The notes beneath the pieces were generated by a model that saw nothing but the letters and a program-made list of their open reading frames with translations, searched no databases and had not been told where the DNA came from. 64,000 nt of DNA from NCBI RefSeq assembly GCF_947499695.1, contig NZ_CANMPQ010000003.1, positions 124,001-188,000 on the forward strand, given 5' to 3'. Below, piece after piece: positions 8,664 to 17,390 of this stretch. How positions within the stretch are numbered: position 1 is the stretch's first letter; each line of letters starts with the position of its first letter. The translations under genes and the position numbers were made by a program. Origin of the DNA: an uncultured Allomuricauda sp. (GTDB lineage: Bacteria > Bacteroidota > Bacteroidia > Flavobacteriales > Flavobacteriaceae).

Positions 8664-9389
8664 ATGAAACCAAAAAAGAATCCAAACGCAGATATTGGCC
8701 GCAATAGCAGTCTTTATTTTATGATTGGTCTTACCTCGGTACTTTTTGTCACTTGGCAGTCGTTAGAGGTGAAGACATACGACAAAGAATCCATGGCTTT
8801 GAATACCATCGAAGTCATTGATGACCTAAAAGAGGATGTTCCTATAACGGAAATGGTTAGAACCACACCTCCGCCTCCGCCACCTTCTGCTCCTGATTTA
8901 ATAGAAATTGTAGAAGACGTGGAGGATATACAAGAAACCGTCATTGAAAGCACGGAAAGTAGCCAGGACCTATATATTGAAGATGCGGTGGTCCGAGTAG
9001 ACGATGTGGATGTTGAAGAAGTCGAGGAAGATATTGTGGTCCCTTTTGCCATGGTAGAATATGTTCCTGTGTTTCCAGGATGTGAAATTTATGAGACCCA
9101 GGAGGAACGTAAAGAATGTTTCAACCAAAAGGTACAGCAACATATTATTGCCAATTTCAAATACCCACAGGCTGCATTGGAAATGCGTATTTCAGGAAAG
9201 GTTTTTCTACAATTTGAGATAAATACCGAAGGTTATGTGAGTAATATCCAGAAACGTGGACCTGATAGACTTTTAGAGCGGGAGGCCGTTCGAATAATTG
9301 CCTCTTTACCTCAAGTAAAGCCTGGAATACAAAGAGGAAAACCCGCTAAAGTAAAGTATGCTATACCTATTAACTTCTCCATACAATAG
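8664..9389 (+). CDS. TonB-family energy transducer
   Basis: The 241-residue protein has a short cytosolic N-terminus, one transmembrane helix (about residues 13-31, SLYFMIGLTSVLFVTWQSL), a TTPPPPPPSAP proline run (about 69-79), an acidic linker rich in D, E and V, and a C-terminal TonB domain from about residue 130 (FPGCEIYETQEERKECF, then YPQAALEMRISGKVFLQFEI and a final KVKYAIPINFSIQ). Such proteins couple the proton motive force to outer-membrane receptors. No ExbB/ExbD or receptor gene is adjacent. The gene stands alone between a box promoter and a hairpin terminator, so this transducer probably serves a receptor needed when oxygen is low, an inference from the promoter. Confidence 0.88.
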   Translation: MKPKKNPNADIGRNSSLYFMIGLTSVLFVTWQSLEVKTYDKESMALNTIEVIDDLKEDVPITEMVRTTPPPPPPSAPDLIEIVEDVEDIQETVIESTESSQDLYIEDAVVRVDDVDVEEVEEDIVVPFAMVEYVPVFPGCEIYETQEERKECFNQKVQQHIIANFKYPQAALEMRISGKVFLQFEINTEGYVSNIQKRGPDRLLEREAVRIIASLPQVKPGIQRGKPAKVKYAIPINFSIQ

Positions 9390-9404
9390 AAACGGCAATG
9401 GTAC

Positions 9405-9434
9405 AGAGGCCCTTTAGTGTGGGCCTCTTTTTTT
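9405..9434 (+). terminator. Rho-independent terminator after the tonB-like gene
   Basis: AGAGGCCC (9405-9412) and GGGCCTCT (9421-9428) form a perfect 8-bp stem with an 8-base loop, followed by a run of seven T. It overlaps the last codons of the convergent gene by a few bases. Confidence 0.85.
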
Positions 9435-10631
9435 ATTCTTGAACCATTTAGTCTCGGCATAATCTTCCCTTTTCGATACTATCTCCCTGCTTTTGATTAC
9501 CATATATCTACGGTCGTATTGCCTAGCTCGATAACCCAACAAATGAAAAAATGACTTGGCCATGAATCTGGCAATTTTTTGATTCACCATCATGTTTCCC
9601 TTCTCTTTGGATTTCCAAGTAATTCCTGGCAATTGTACCAAAAGATGGTCAATTTTAAATCGTCTGAGTCCTTTCGAAAACCAAAGAAGCACTTTGGGAA
9701 TAGATCGGATAAAATAAAACCCCTCGCTTCCCTGGTCCTGATATAACGGCATAAAAATTTGTCTTTTACGAAGGGTTTCATTGACAGTTCCATTGTAGTA
9801 TGCAATACTAGTTCCCTTAGGAATATGCTGAAAATTCACAAAGCCAGGAAGCATTCTAAATTCGCTTTTTGATTCTATTAGGTGCTGGTAATAAATTTCA
9901 TAAAAGATTGGCAAAGAATTATATGCTGGATAATTTTTGTTCATCAAAACTGGTTTTTGATGTTCTTTTAAATCCACAGTTTCCGTTAAACAAAGTGTAT
10001 ATCGGATAAAATTCTTGCAATTTTCGACAGCCTTTGGATCATCATGTTGACCACTCTCGTAGCCCAACGAAACATATCCCATATCGTTGATATAACTTAA
10101 AAGCGCACCTTCCAGATATTCCTCTATTCCAAGAATAATGGGCAAGGGATAGTTGGAAGCAAATTTTCGGTTGAGCAAACTATCATTTAAAACAACAAAC
10201 GGTATGGTATCACTCGAAGTGGTATGTAAATCGATAAAGTAAAAAGGCGGCTTTCCGTTTGCTAAAATATTTAGCAGTAAATTATTCAACTGCAATAGTT
10301 CTTCTTCCTCTGGACCGCATTCACCATTCTTTGATTGGATTTCCTCAATTCTTTTTGGAATCCATATCCTGTTCAAATCCTCCGTTTGGAATCTTACATT
10401 TTTGGCAAGGGCCTTAAGGTTTCCGGCAATGGCATAGATTTCCCCTTTTATAAGGCTGCGATCCCGTTCCAGTTCTTTTAAAACAGAATTTAGTGCTAAA
10501 ACTCCCGCATGTTCGTTTCCATGGATTCCAGCAAAGAAAACAAGTGTTGGTCCCTTCCCTTTACCTATAACATGCCCAATCAGTCGTTGGGCACAAACGG
10601 GTTCTTTAACTGAAGCTTGCAGTATTGACAT
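9414..10631 (-). CDS. Succinylglutamate desuccinylase/aspartoacylase-family zinc hydrolase
   Basis: This is a predicted M14-type zinc amidohydrolase of about 405 residues. FFAGIHGNEHAG near residues 35-46 supplies the metal-binding H-x-x-E, the region around DLHTTSSDTIPF supplies the third ligand (His), and YESGQHDDP is the later active-site segment. Relatives cleave N-acyl amino acids such as N-succinylglutamate or N-acetylaspartate. The C-terminal 80 residues are basic and rich in Phe and Trp and do not match the core. The ATG one base after the end of the preceding gene is chosen over a TTG 12 bases upstream. It is translationally coupled to a GCS2/CBS protein, so it probably hydrolyses or remodels that enzyme's product; no substrate can be named. 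Confidence 0.8.
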   Translation of the reverse strand: MSILQASVKEPVCAQRLIGHVIGKGKGPTLVFFAGIHGNEHAGVLALNSVLKELERDRSLIKGEIYAIAGNLKALAKNVRFQTEDLNRIWIPKRIEEIQSKNGECGPEEEELLQLNNLLLNILANGKPPFYFIDLHTTSSDTIPFVVLNDSLLNRKFASNYPLPIILGIEEYLEGALLSYINDMGYVSLGYESGQHDDPKAVENCKNFIRYTLCLTETVDLKEHQKPVLMNKNYPAYNSLPIFYEIYYQHLIESKSEFRMLPGFVNFQHIPKGTSIAYYNGTVNETLRKRQIFMPLYQDQGSEGFYFIRSIPKVLLWFSKGLRRFKIDHLLVQLPGITWKSKEKGNMMVNQKIARFMAKSFFHLLGYRARQYDRRYMVIKSREIVSKREDYAETKWFKNKKRGPH

Positions 10632-10632
10632 A

Positions 10633-12477
10633 TTATATATCAACTTTGCTGATTATGCCAACTAAACTAGAGCCTGAACACACCGGCAAACATCCAATTT
10701 GATAGTCTTTCATAAGTTTTTTTGCCACATCTATCTTGGTTCTAGGCCTTACTGTCACCACTTTTTTGATCATAATGTCAGCAACTTTGGCATGATTGTC
10801 TTGCATATTACCCAACTTTTCTATGTGGCTCCAAGTTAAAAGGCCGACCAATTCTCCTTTGCTATTTTCTACGGGTAAATGGTGTATATTATTCCATTGC
10901 ATTATGGATATGGCCAAATTCGCAAAATCATCTTCATAGAGTTTCATTAGCTTAGTTGACATTATTTGTTCTACCCATTGGAAAGTTTTATTCGCCTTTA
11001 CCACCTTCTCAATGTTTGGCCATAAGTGGACAGGTAGATTATCCTTTTGATTTTTGTACATGGCACTGGTCAATTCCACTAGGGCGGTGTCAGGTTTCAT
11101 TTGTTTTCGGAGTCTTCTGAAATTCCTAACCTGCCATTCCGCTCCTGTGCCTCCTTTTGTTCTGGCCTCAATAATTCCCAAAAGGTGATTTATGTCTTTC
11201 TCCTCAACATTATACTTTTTTAATCCACTATACGCTATTGGCAAAAGTTCCTCCCTAATCAACTTTTTTAGAGTCATAGGTTTACCTAGCCATGAAAGTA
11301 TCGTCTGTCTGCCATTTGTGGCAGATTTCATAAAATTCAACTTGGCTTCCCTGAAATCCATAATGGAAGAAATACTGTCATACTTCTCAGGTCTACCGAC
11401 CATTAAACCGACCCAAAATGCAAAATTTGCCATTTGGTCTATTACAGAAGGCCCTGAAGGAATGTACCTATTCTCAATACGCAAGTGAGGTTTGCCATTT
11501 CCAACTCCATAGCAAGGTCGATTCCATCTATAAACTGTTCCATTAAAAAGGTTCAATGCCTCCAACTTGGGAATCGCTCCATTTTCGAGTACTAAAAGTG
11601 AATTTTGTTTTATTGGTTTGGTCAAAAGAATGCGATGGGTTGAGATATCTTCTTTAAAAATTTCAACAACGGATTTTTTTTGCCAATGTTCTCCAAAACT
11701 TACCCTTGCAACCTGCTCTTTAGGCAAATGACTCCATTTTCGGGTATCCAAACTTTGCTGAAAAAGGGCAATACGTGTCTCTTTCCAAAGTTCTCTACCC
11801 ATCAACAAAGGTGAATTACATGAAATACCAAGAACAGGCCCCGCAATTGCTTGGGCCCAATTGTAGCTTTTTACAAAATCATCGGATGCAACCTGAAGGT
11901 GTAGTTGAAAACTAGTATTGCAGGCCTCGAAGAGCACCGAATCATGATGTAATGACAGTTCATCAACTCCTTTTATTTTAAGCGTGAAATGATCGCCTCT
12001 CCACGCGGTCAAAACATCATTTATTTTATAATACCGTGGGATTGGGGTCATAAAATCTATCCCAAGTTCATTTTTGCTTATAGTAGGCAGTATTCCGGTC
12101 AATACCACCTTAGCATCCATTTTTTTCGCCTTAGATGCTGCTTTTCCCAGCAACTCCCTGAGTTGTTTCTCTACTTTGGGGAAACAATTTTTGTCCAAAT
12201 CAAAAGGGTCAAGATTAGCTTCCAAGTTGTAGCTTGCCAATTCCGTTGTAAAATGGGGGTCACCAATTTTTTCAATAAGGTCAAGTGATATTGCCGAAGG
12301 TCTAAAATCTGAATTGACGAGACACATTTCTTGTTCAGCCCCAATTCTAACCATATCGTTTTCTATCAATCCCTGTTTCACAATAATTTCCAGGGCTTTG
12401 ACATCATCAATTAAATGTTGAACAAAAGCTTTGCGTTCGGCTAGGTCAAATTTACCTTGTATAATATGCTCTCCCAT
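10633..12477 (-). CDS. GCS2-like glutamate-cysteine ligase homologue fused to CBS domains
   Basis: The 614-residue protein starts with a carboxylate-amine ligase domain of the GCS2/YbdK type: RIGAEQEMCLVN (about 42-53) resembles the Glu-binding start of the fold, followed by YNLEANLDPF, CNTSFQLHLQV and LRIENRYIPSGPS. The C-terminal 130 residues form a CBS pair (MSTKLMKLYEDDFANLAISIMQ and DIMIKKVVTVRPRTKIDVAKKLM), usually an adenine-nucleotide sensor; the second CBS ends abruptly after GIISKVDI. Ordinary glutamate-cysteine ligases lack CBS domains, so this looks like an ATP-dependent gamma-glutamyl or other amide-forming ligase under energy control. The product is unknown. It is first in a two-gene operon driven by its own Crp/Fnr-type box. 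Confidence 0.75.
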   Translation of the reverse strand: MGEHIIQGKFDLAERKAFVQHLIDDVKALEIIVKQGLIENDMVRIGAEQEMCLVNSDFRPSAISLDLIEKIGDPHFTTELASYNLEANLDPFDLDKNCFPKVEKQLRELLGKAASKAKKMDAKVVLTGILPTISKNELGIDFMTPIPRYYKINDVLTAWRGDHFTLKIKGVDELSLHHDSVLFEACNTSFQLHLQVASDDFVKSYNWAQAIAGPVLGISCNSPLLMGRELWKETRIALFQQSLDTRKWSHLPKEQVARVSFGEHWQKKSVVEIFKEDISTHRILLTKPIKQNSLLVLENGAIPKLEALNLFNGTVYRWNRPCYGVGNGKPHLRIENRYIPSGPSVIDQMANFAFWVGLMVGRPEKYDSISSIMDFREAKLNFMKSATNGRQTILSWLGKPMTLKKLIREELLPIAYSGLKKYNVEEKDINHLLGIIEARTKGGTGAEWQVRNFRRLRKQMKPDTALVELTSAMYKNQKDNLPVHLWPNIEKVVKANKTFQWVEQIMSTKLMKLYEDDFANLAISIMQWNNIHHLPVENSKGELVGLLTWSHIEKLGNMQDNHAKVADIMIKKVVTVRPRTKIDVAKKLMKDYQIGCLPVCSGSSLVGIISKVDI

Positions 12478-12507
12478 ATCAGTGAATTGACTCCAATTTG
12501 ATATGGA

Positions 12508-12550
12508 CTAAACTACAAAGCCCTCAGGCCTTAAAATATGATACATGTCA
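12508..12550 (-). promoter_or_regulatory. Crp/Fnr-type box and -7 element of the GCS2-CBS operon
   Basis: TGATACATGTCA (12539-12550) is followed on the reverse strand after exactly 23 bases by TAGTTTAG (12515 to 12508), a one-mismatch TAnnTTTG. It sits back to back with the separate hemN box 20 bases away, so each divergent gene has its own site. Confidence 0.68.
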
Positions 12551-12570
12551 TGCGAAAGATTGCCCGAGAC

Positions 12571-12613
12571 TGACAATTATCATGTTTTTTGACTGCTTGC
12601 AAAACTACTTTTG
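12571..12613 (+). promoter_or_regulatory. Crp/Fnr-type box and -7 element of hemN
   Basis: TGACAATTATCA (12571-12582) is followed after exactly 23 bases by TACTTTTG (12606-12613), a perfect TAnnTTTG. The hemN ATG follows about 15 bases after the implied transcription start. Confidence 0.75.
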
Positions 12614-12633
12614 AACTATTATAGAAATCAATT

Positions 12634-13992
12634 ATGTGCCAATTAGTTCAAAAATATAATGTCCCGGGTCCTCGCTATACCAGTTACCCCACAGTGCCCT
12701 ATTGGGATTTGGAAAACTTCTCGGGAAAATTATGGAAATCAAGTGTACTCAAGGCTTATAAAGAAAGTCCTGAAGAAGGTATAAGCCTGTATATCCACCT
12801 CCCCTTCTGCGAGAGTATGTGCACTTTTTGTGGGTGCCATAAGCGCATTACCAAGCGTCATGAACTAGAATTACCATATATCAAAACTGTTTTAAAAGAG
12901 TGGAGTTTATATGTTGAACTTCTGGGCGCAAAACCAATTATAAAAGAGCTGCATTTAGGAGGAGGAACTCCAACCTTCTTTTCCCCAGAAAACCTGACAT
13001 TACTTATTGAGGGAATCCTTCGCAATAGCAAAAAAGCATCGGATGCCCAGTTTAGTTTTGAAGGGCATCCCAACAATACGACCAAAGAACATTTACAAGC
13101 TCTTTTCAATGTTGGATTCAAAAGGGTATGTCTAGGTGTTCAAGATTATGGCATCGTCGTACAAAAGGCAATAAACAGGATTCAACCTTTCGAAAATGTC
13201 AAAAAAGTAACTGAATGGGCACGGGAAATCGGGTATACCTCTGTTGGACATGATATTATATACGGATTACCTTTTCAAACCTTGGAAGATGTAAAACATA
13301 CTATCGCCAAGACCAATGCCCTAAAGCCTGACCGCATTGCTTTTTATAGCTATGCTCATGTTCCGTGGCTAAAAGGAAATGGGCAACGTGGTTTTAAGGA
13401 AGAAAACCTTCCCTCATCCCACGAAAAGAAAATGCAATATGAACTCGGTAAAAAAATGCTTACTGAGGCAGGGTACAAAGACATAGGGATGGATCATTTT
13501 GCCTTACCCTCCGATGGTCTGTATTCGGCTTTACTACAAGGAACACTGCATAGAAATTTTATGGGTTATACCCCTTCGAAAACCAAGTTAATGCTAGGGT
13601 TGGGAGTATCCAGCATAGGGGACAGTTGGTATGGATTCGCCCAAAATGTAAAAAGTTTAGAAGAATACGAACATTTGGTTGAACATGGGGTATTGCCCAT
13701 TTTCAGAGGGCATTGCTTAACAAAAGAGGATGAAATTATAAGAACACACATTCTTAATCTAATGTGTCAATTCAAAACTGAATTGACCTATGAAGAGAGA
13801 GAAACCATTGATTTTGATAAAGTAATCGAAAACTTATCTGAACTCCAGTCGGATGGCCTGGTAACTATTGAGGCCAATACTGTTAGCGTTACCAAAAAGG
13901 GAAGACCTTTCATTCGAAACATTAGCATGGCCTTTGATTTAAAATTACACCGAAAAAAACCTGAAACCAGGTTGTTTTCCATGACCGTTTAA
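12634..13992 (+). CDS. hemN: Oxygen-independent coproporphyrinogen III dehydrogenase
   Basis: This 452-residue radical-SAM enzyme oxidatively decarboxylates coproporphyrinogen III to protoporphyrinogen IX without oxygen, which keeps heme synthesis going when oxygen is scarce. The N-terminus has the true-HemN signature VPGPRYTSYPT (about 10-20), and the cluster motif is C59-x3-C63-x2-C66 followed by GCH. HLGGGTPTFF and the later GVQD region complete the SAM-binding half; the C-terminal winged helix region ends with FSMTV. These features separate it from HemW-like proteins. Its partner genes are a usp 18 bases downstream and, in the same regulon, a cbb3 oxidase that needs heme. Confidence 0.95.
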   Translation: MCQLVQKYNVPGPRYTSYPTVPYWDLENFSGKLWKSSVLKAYKESPEEGISLYIHLPFCESMCTFCGCHKRITKRHELELPYIKTVLKEWSLYVELLGAKPIIKELHLGGGTPTFFSPENLTLLIEGILRNSKKASDAQFSFEGHPNNTTKEHLQALFNVGFKRVCLGVQDYGIVVQKAINRIQPFENVKKVTEWAREIGYTSVGHDIIYGLPFQTLEDVKHTIAKTNALKPDRIAFYSYAHVPWLKGNGQRGFKEENLPSSHEKKMQYELGKKMLTEAGYKDIGMDHFALPSDGLYSALLQGTLHRNFMGYTPSKTKLMLGLGVSSIGDSWYGFAQNVKSLEEYEHLVEHGVLPIFRGHCLTKEDEIIRTHILNLMCQFKTELTYEERETIDFDKVIENLSELQSDGLVTIEANTVSVTKKGRPFIRNISMAFDLKLHRKKPETRLFSMTV

Positions 13993-14010
13993 TCTTAAAA
14001 CCCAAGTCCA

Positions 14011-14832
14011 ATGAAAAGTATTATCGTACCCGTAGATTTTTCAGAACAATCAGAAAAAGCACTAAAAGTAGCTGCAAATTTGGCAAAAGATCATGATGCC
14101 GAACTCTTGGTACTTCATATGCTCGAACTCTCTCCTAGCATCATGGGCGATACAGGGTATGTATCCCAGGAGCAAGTTGTACATCTCATTAAAGTTGGAG
14201 AAAAACGATTCACTGAATTTTTGGACAAACCTTATATGAAGGATGTAAAGGTTATACCCGTCATTAAACATTATAAAGTTTTCAGTGAGGTGAACGAGTT
14301 GGCGGAAAAACATAATGCCGATCTTATTGTAATGGGTTCTCATGGCACAGATGGACTCAAAGAGGTTTTTATTGGTTCCAACACCGAGCGTGTAGTTCGA
14401 ACTTCCGATATCCCAGTACTCGTTATTAAGGGTGAAAATGGACGATTCAAAGTAGAACGTTTTGTCTTTGCCTGTGATTTTAAGGAAGAAAATGTCCAAG
14501 CACTTAAAAAGGCTGTTGAGATTGCCAAACTATTTAAAGCCGAACTGCATTTGGTCTATATCAACACCCCCGGAGATGAATTTTTGAGTACCGAAGATGC
14601 TTATAACAGAATATCAAAATTCCTCAACATAGCTACATTAGGATTTAATGTTGAAATCTATAATGATTATACCGTTGAAAAAGGGGTTCTTAACTATAGT
14701 GAATCAGTCGCGGCTGATCTTATAGGAATACCAACCCACGGAAGAAGAGGACTATCACATTTTTTCATGGGAAGTATTGGTGAGGATATTGCCAATCATT
14801 CTCAAACGCCTGTGATAACTTTTAAAATTTAG
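14011..14832 (+). CDS. Universal stress protein, tandem domain (hemN operon)
   Basis: The 273-residue protein has two complete Usp domains. The first begins SIIVPVDFSEQSEKALKVA and contains the ATP-binding signature VMGSHGTDGLKEVFIGSNTERVV (G-x2-G-x8-10-GS). The second ends GIPTHGRRGLSHFFMGSIGEDIANHSQTPV with the same signature, so both halves look able to bind ATP. It is 18 bases after hemN and shares its box promoter; a strong terminator closes the unit. Confidence 0.9.
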   Translation: MKSIIVPVDFSEQSEKALKVAANLAKDHDAELLVLHMLELSPSIMGDTGYVSQEQVVHLIKVGEKRFTEFLDKPYMKDVKVIPVIKHYKVFSEVNELAEKHNADLIVMGSHGTDGLKEVFIGSNTERVVRTSDIPVLVIKGENGRFKVERFVFACDFKEENVQALKKAVEIAKLFKAELHLVYINTPGDEFLSTEDAYNRISKFLNIATLGFNVEIYNDYTVEKGVLNYSESVAADLIGIPTHGRRGLSHFFMGSIGEDIANHSQTPVITFKI

Positions 14833-14870
14833 CTTTGGTTTAGTTGTAGGTTGTTGTGTACAATCTGAGA

Positions 14871-14898
14871 AAAGGAGGCCGAATGGCCTCCTTTTTTT
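14871..14898. terminator. Bidirectional hairpin terminator between usp and the acetyl-CoA hydrolase
   Basis: AAAGGAGGCC (14871-14880) and GGCCTCCTTT (14885-14894) form a perfect 10-bp stem around a GAAT tetraloop, with T tracts on the forward strand and an A-rich flank on the other. It separates two convergent operons. Confidence 0.9.
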
Positions 14899-14911
14899 AT
14901 ATAACCAATCG

Positions 14912-16180
14912 CTAACCCTTGAACCTATCAAAAGCAGCTCTTTCCAAACTTTCTTGATGGTCTGGGTGTGCAATGGATATCAATGCTTTGGCACGTTGTT
15001 GCAGGTTTTTGCCATATAAGTTAACTACTCCGTACTCAGTTGCCACATGGTGCACATGGGCCCGGGTCGTAGTGACTCCGGCTCCCTCCTTTAAAAAAGG
15101 AACTAGTTTCGAAACCCCTTTTTTAGTAGTGGATGATATCGCAAAAATTGGTTTTCCTCCTTCGGACAGTGATGCTCCTCGAATAAAATCCATTTGGCCA
15201 CCAACACCTGAAAATTGATAACTCCCAATAGTATCAGCACAAACTTGCCCCGTTAAATCTATTTCAATGGCACTGTTAATGGCAGTAACCTTTGGGTTTC
15301 TTCTAATTCTTGCGGTATCATTCGTATAGCCGGAATCTCTAAAATCGCAAATTGGATTATCATCTATGAAATCATACAATTTTCGAGAACCTACAGCAAA
15401 ACAACTAACAATCTTTCCGTTTTTGACTACTTTATCTTCTCCTGTAATTATCCCATTTTCTATTAATGGCAATACTCCATCAGAAAACATTTCAGTATGA
15501 ATTCCTAAACGTTTATGATTGTTTAAATTGGCCAATACTGCATTGGGTATATTTCCTATTCCCATTTGCAAGGTTGCCCCATCTTCAATCAATGAAGCGA
15601 CATTGATACCGATTTTTTCTTCTATCAAGGATATATCTCCCGGTTCGTGTTCGTGAATAGGCCTATTTACCTCAGCCGCCAATTCTATTTGATCAATATG
15701 GATTATTCCTGTTCCATGTGTCCTGGGAACATTGGGGTTTATCTGTGCAACTATTTTTTTAGCTGTTCGAATTGCGGGAAGTGCCACATCGACAGAAACT
15801 CCAAGGGAACAATATCCATGCTTATCTGGACTTGAAACTTGAATAAAAGCAACATCCAGCGGTAAAATATTTCGTTTAAAAAGCCATGGTATTTCACTTA
15901 GGAATATGGGAATATATCCGGCATGCGGTGTATTCACACTTTGCCTTACATTTCCACCAACAAAACAAGAGTTTAATGTAAATGCATCGCTATAGGGCTC
16001 TTGAACGTATTTTGCTCCTCCTTCGGTGTGGATTGAGATAACCTCAACATTTTTCAGCTCTTTGTAACGATTACAAAGAGCATCTATAAGTTCATTTGGG
16101 GTCATTGCGGCTCCTTGGAAAAAGACCCGATCACCGGATTTGACCACACTTACTGCTTCCTCTAATGATGTAATTCTCAT
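14912..16180 (-). CDS. Acetyl-CoA hydrolase / acyl-CoA:carboxylate CoA-transferase family
   Basis: The 422-residue protein matches the cat1/4-hydroxybutyrate CoA-transferase family: DRVFFQGAAMTPNEL near the start, a central GATLQMGIGNIPNA, HTEMFSDGVLPLIENG with the likely catalytic Glu, and QFSGVGGQMDFIRGA in the CoA-binding half. Family members move CoA between acetate, succinate, butyrate and similar acids, or hydrolyse acetyl-CoA. It follows the SafE-like gene of the cbb3 operon by 38 bases and ends at a shared terminator, so it is probably the last gene of that operon. A role in acetate or succinate overflow at low oxygen is inferred from context. The acid used cannot be told. Confidence 0.85.
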   Translation of the reverse strand: MRITSLEEAVSVVKSGDRVFFQGAAMTPNELIDALCNRYKELKNVEVISIHTEGGAKYVQEPYSDAFTLNSCFVGGNVRQSVNTPHAGYIPIFLSEIPWLFKRNILPLDVAFIQVSSPDKHGYCSLGVSVDVALPAIRTAKKIVAQINPNVPRTHGTGIIHIDQIELAAEVNRPIHEHEPGDISLIEEKIGINVASLIEDGATLQMGIGNIPNAVLANLNNHKRLGIHTEMFSDGVLPLIENGIITGEDKVVKNGKIVSCFAVGSRKLYDFIDDNPICDFRDSGYTNDTARIRRNPKVTAINSAIEIDLTGQVCADTIGSYQFSGVGGQMDFIRGASLSEGGKPIFAISSTTKKGVSKLVPFLKEGAGVTTTRAHVHHVATEYGVVNLYGKNLQQRAKALISIAHPDHQESLERAAFDRFKG

Positions 16181-16218
16181 TTGCTATGTTTTATCTTATT
16201 TTATGGATAAGAATCCGC

Positions 16219-16929
16219 CTATGGTTGATGGCATTCTATGCCTGAAGATACCGAATCTGTTGAAACTTGTTTTGGAGATACATACGGGATTCCCAATCCC
16301 AATCCTCTTATAATAAAAAGAGCTCCAATAAGAACCACAAACACAGGAATTAATTTCCGCAATCCAGTCTTTACAGGGTTATTGAATAGTGTTTTGGAAA
16401 ATACCACCGCTGTCATTAATGGAATAGTGCCCGCACCGAATAAAACCATATACAGTCCGCCTGCAAATGCATTACCGTAGGCAATCGCACCTAAAACAGC
16501 CATGTAAACCAAACCGCAGGGTAAAAATCCATTCAAAAATCCTATTGTGAGGAACGTGTCCGGTGTTTTCTTCTTAAGCTCAGACCCTAATCTAGATTTG
16601 ATTTTAGTAAGGATGGTATAAATGGGTTTTGATAATTTATTCCCCATAAAATACCTACTTGGAAGCACTACCAAAAGAATCATAATCACTCCAACCCCGA
16701 TGGAAAGCTTTTGCTGAATTCCAAACAGGGACAGACCTTTGCCTAATAATCCAAATAAAAATCCTATAATACCATAGGCCAAAAGTCGCCCGGAATGATA
16801 AATAAAAATCTGGCCTAACTTTTTACTATTGTTTTGATGGTCAAGTGGCAACATAAAGGCAATGGGGCCGCACATGCCCAAGCAATGCAGACTTCCCAAA
16901 AAACCTAATATGAATGCTGATACCAACAT
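16219..16929 (-). CDS. Sulfite exporter TauE/SafE-like membrane protein of the cbb3 operon
   Basis: This 236-residue, roughly six-helix protein has the family's N-terminal motif ILGFLGSLHCLGMCGPIAFML and a repeat of it in GFLNGFLPCGLVYMAVLGA. The conserved HCLGMCGP and PCGL Cys residues are the signature of the DsbD-like/SafE group that almost always sits beside cbb3 oxidase assembly genes in Bacteroidota and Proteobacteria, where members have been linked to copper supply to the oxidase. Gene order (fixH directly upstream, 3 bases away) supports a role in oxidase assembly. The name refers to the family and not to sulfite transport. Confidence 0.8.
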   Translation of the reverse strand: MLVSAFILGFLGSLHCLGMCGPIAFMLPLDHQNNSKKLGQIFIYHSGRLLAYGIIGFLFGLLGKGLSLFGIQQKLSIGVGVIMILLVVLPSRYFMGNKLSKPIYTILTKIKSRLGSELKKKTPDTFLTIGFLNGFLPCGLVYMAVLGAIAYGNAFAGGLYMVLFGAGTIPLMTAVVFSKTLFNNPVKTGLRKLIPVFVVLIGALFIIRGLGLGIPYVSPKQVSTDSVSSGIECHQP

Positions 16930-16932
16930 ATT

Positions 16933-17379
16933 CTAATATGTCAATCGTTCTTTAAACAAAAATTTGTTCCCTTCGTATTCCCATTTTACAGTAATGTCCC
17001 AGCGACCGTCCACCAAGCTATTGTCAGGTATGAGCAAATGTGTTTTGGACAAACTTAAAGGAAAGTCTATATCCAAATGCTTGTTAGACGGTCTATAAAG
17101 GGACACTATTCCCTTGATTTTTTTAGGGTCAAATTTTTCTGGAAAGAAGATGGTTATCCCCTCTTCCGATTTTTCAAGTTTAAGCTCCGCATCCAATTCT
17201 ATTGCTGATTTGGATGCATCAATTTCTTTCTGATAGGCCAACTCCTGTTTATAGTATTCCTCAGTGACCAAATCGTGATTTGCATGATTATCAGTGCTCA
17301 TTCGAATAACGAAATAGAGAATAAATGCTATAAAAGCGATGAATGCTATAACTATACCTGTTCCCCAGTTTATTTTCAT
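16933..17379 (-). CDS. ccoH: FixH-like cbb3 oxidase assembly protein
   Basis: The 148-residue protein has one N-terminal transmembrane helix (WGTGIVIAFIAFIAFILYFVI) and a periplasmic domain containing the FixH hallmark LVTEEYYKQELAYQKEID, followed by a beta-rich part ending DGRWDITVKWEYEG. FixH/CcoH is needed for stable assembly of cbb3 oxidase. It lies 11 bases after ccoG and 3 bases before the SafE-like gene. Confidence 0.88.
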   Translation of the reverse strand: MKINWGTGIVIAFIAFIAFILYFVIRMSTDNHANHDLVTEEYYKQELAYQKEIDASKSAIELDAELKLEKSEEGITIFFPEKFDPKKIKGIVSLYRPSNKHLDIDFPLSLSKTHLLIPDNSLVDGRWDITVKWEYEGNKFLFKERLTY

Positions 17380-17390
17380 CTTATTATTTT

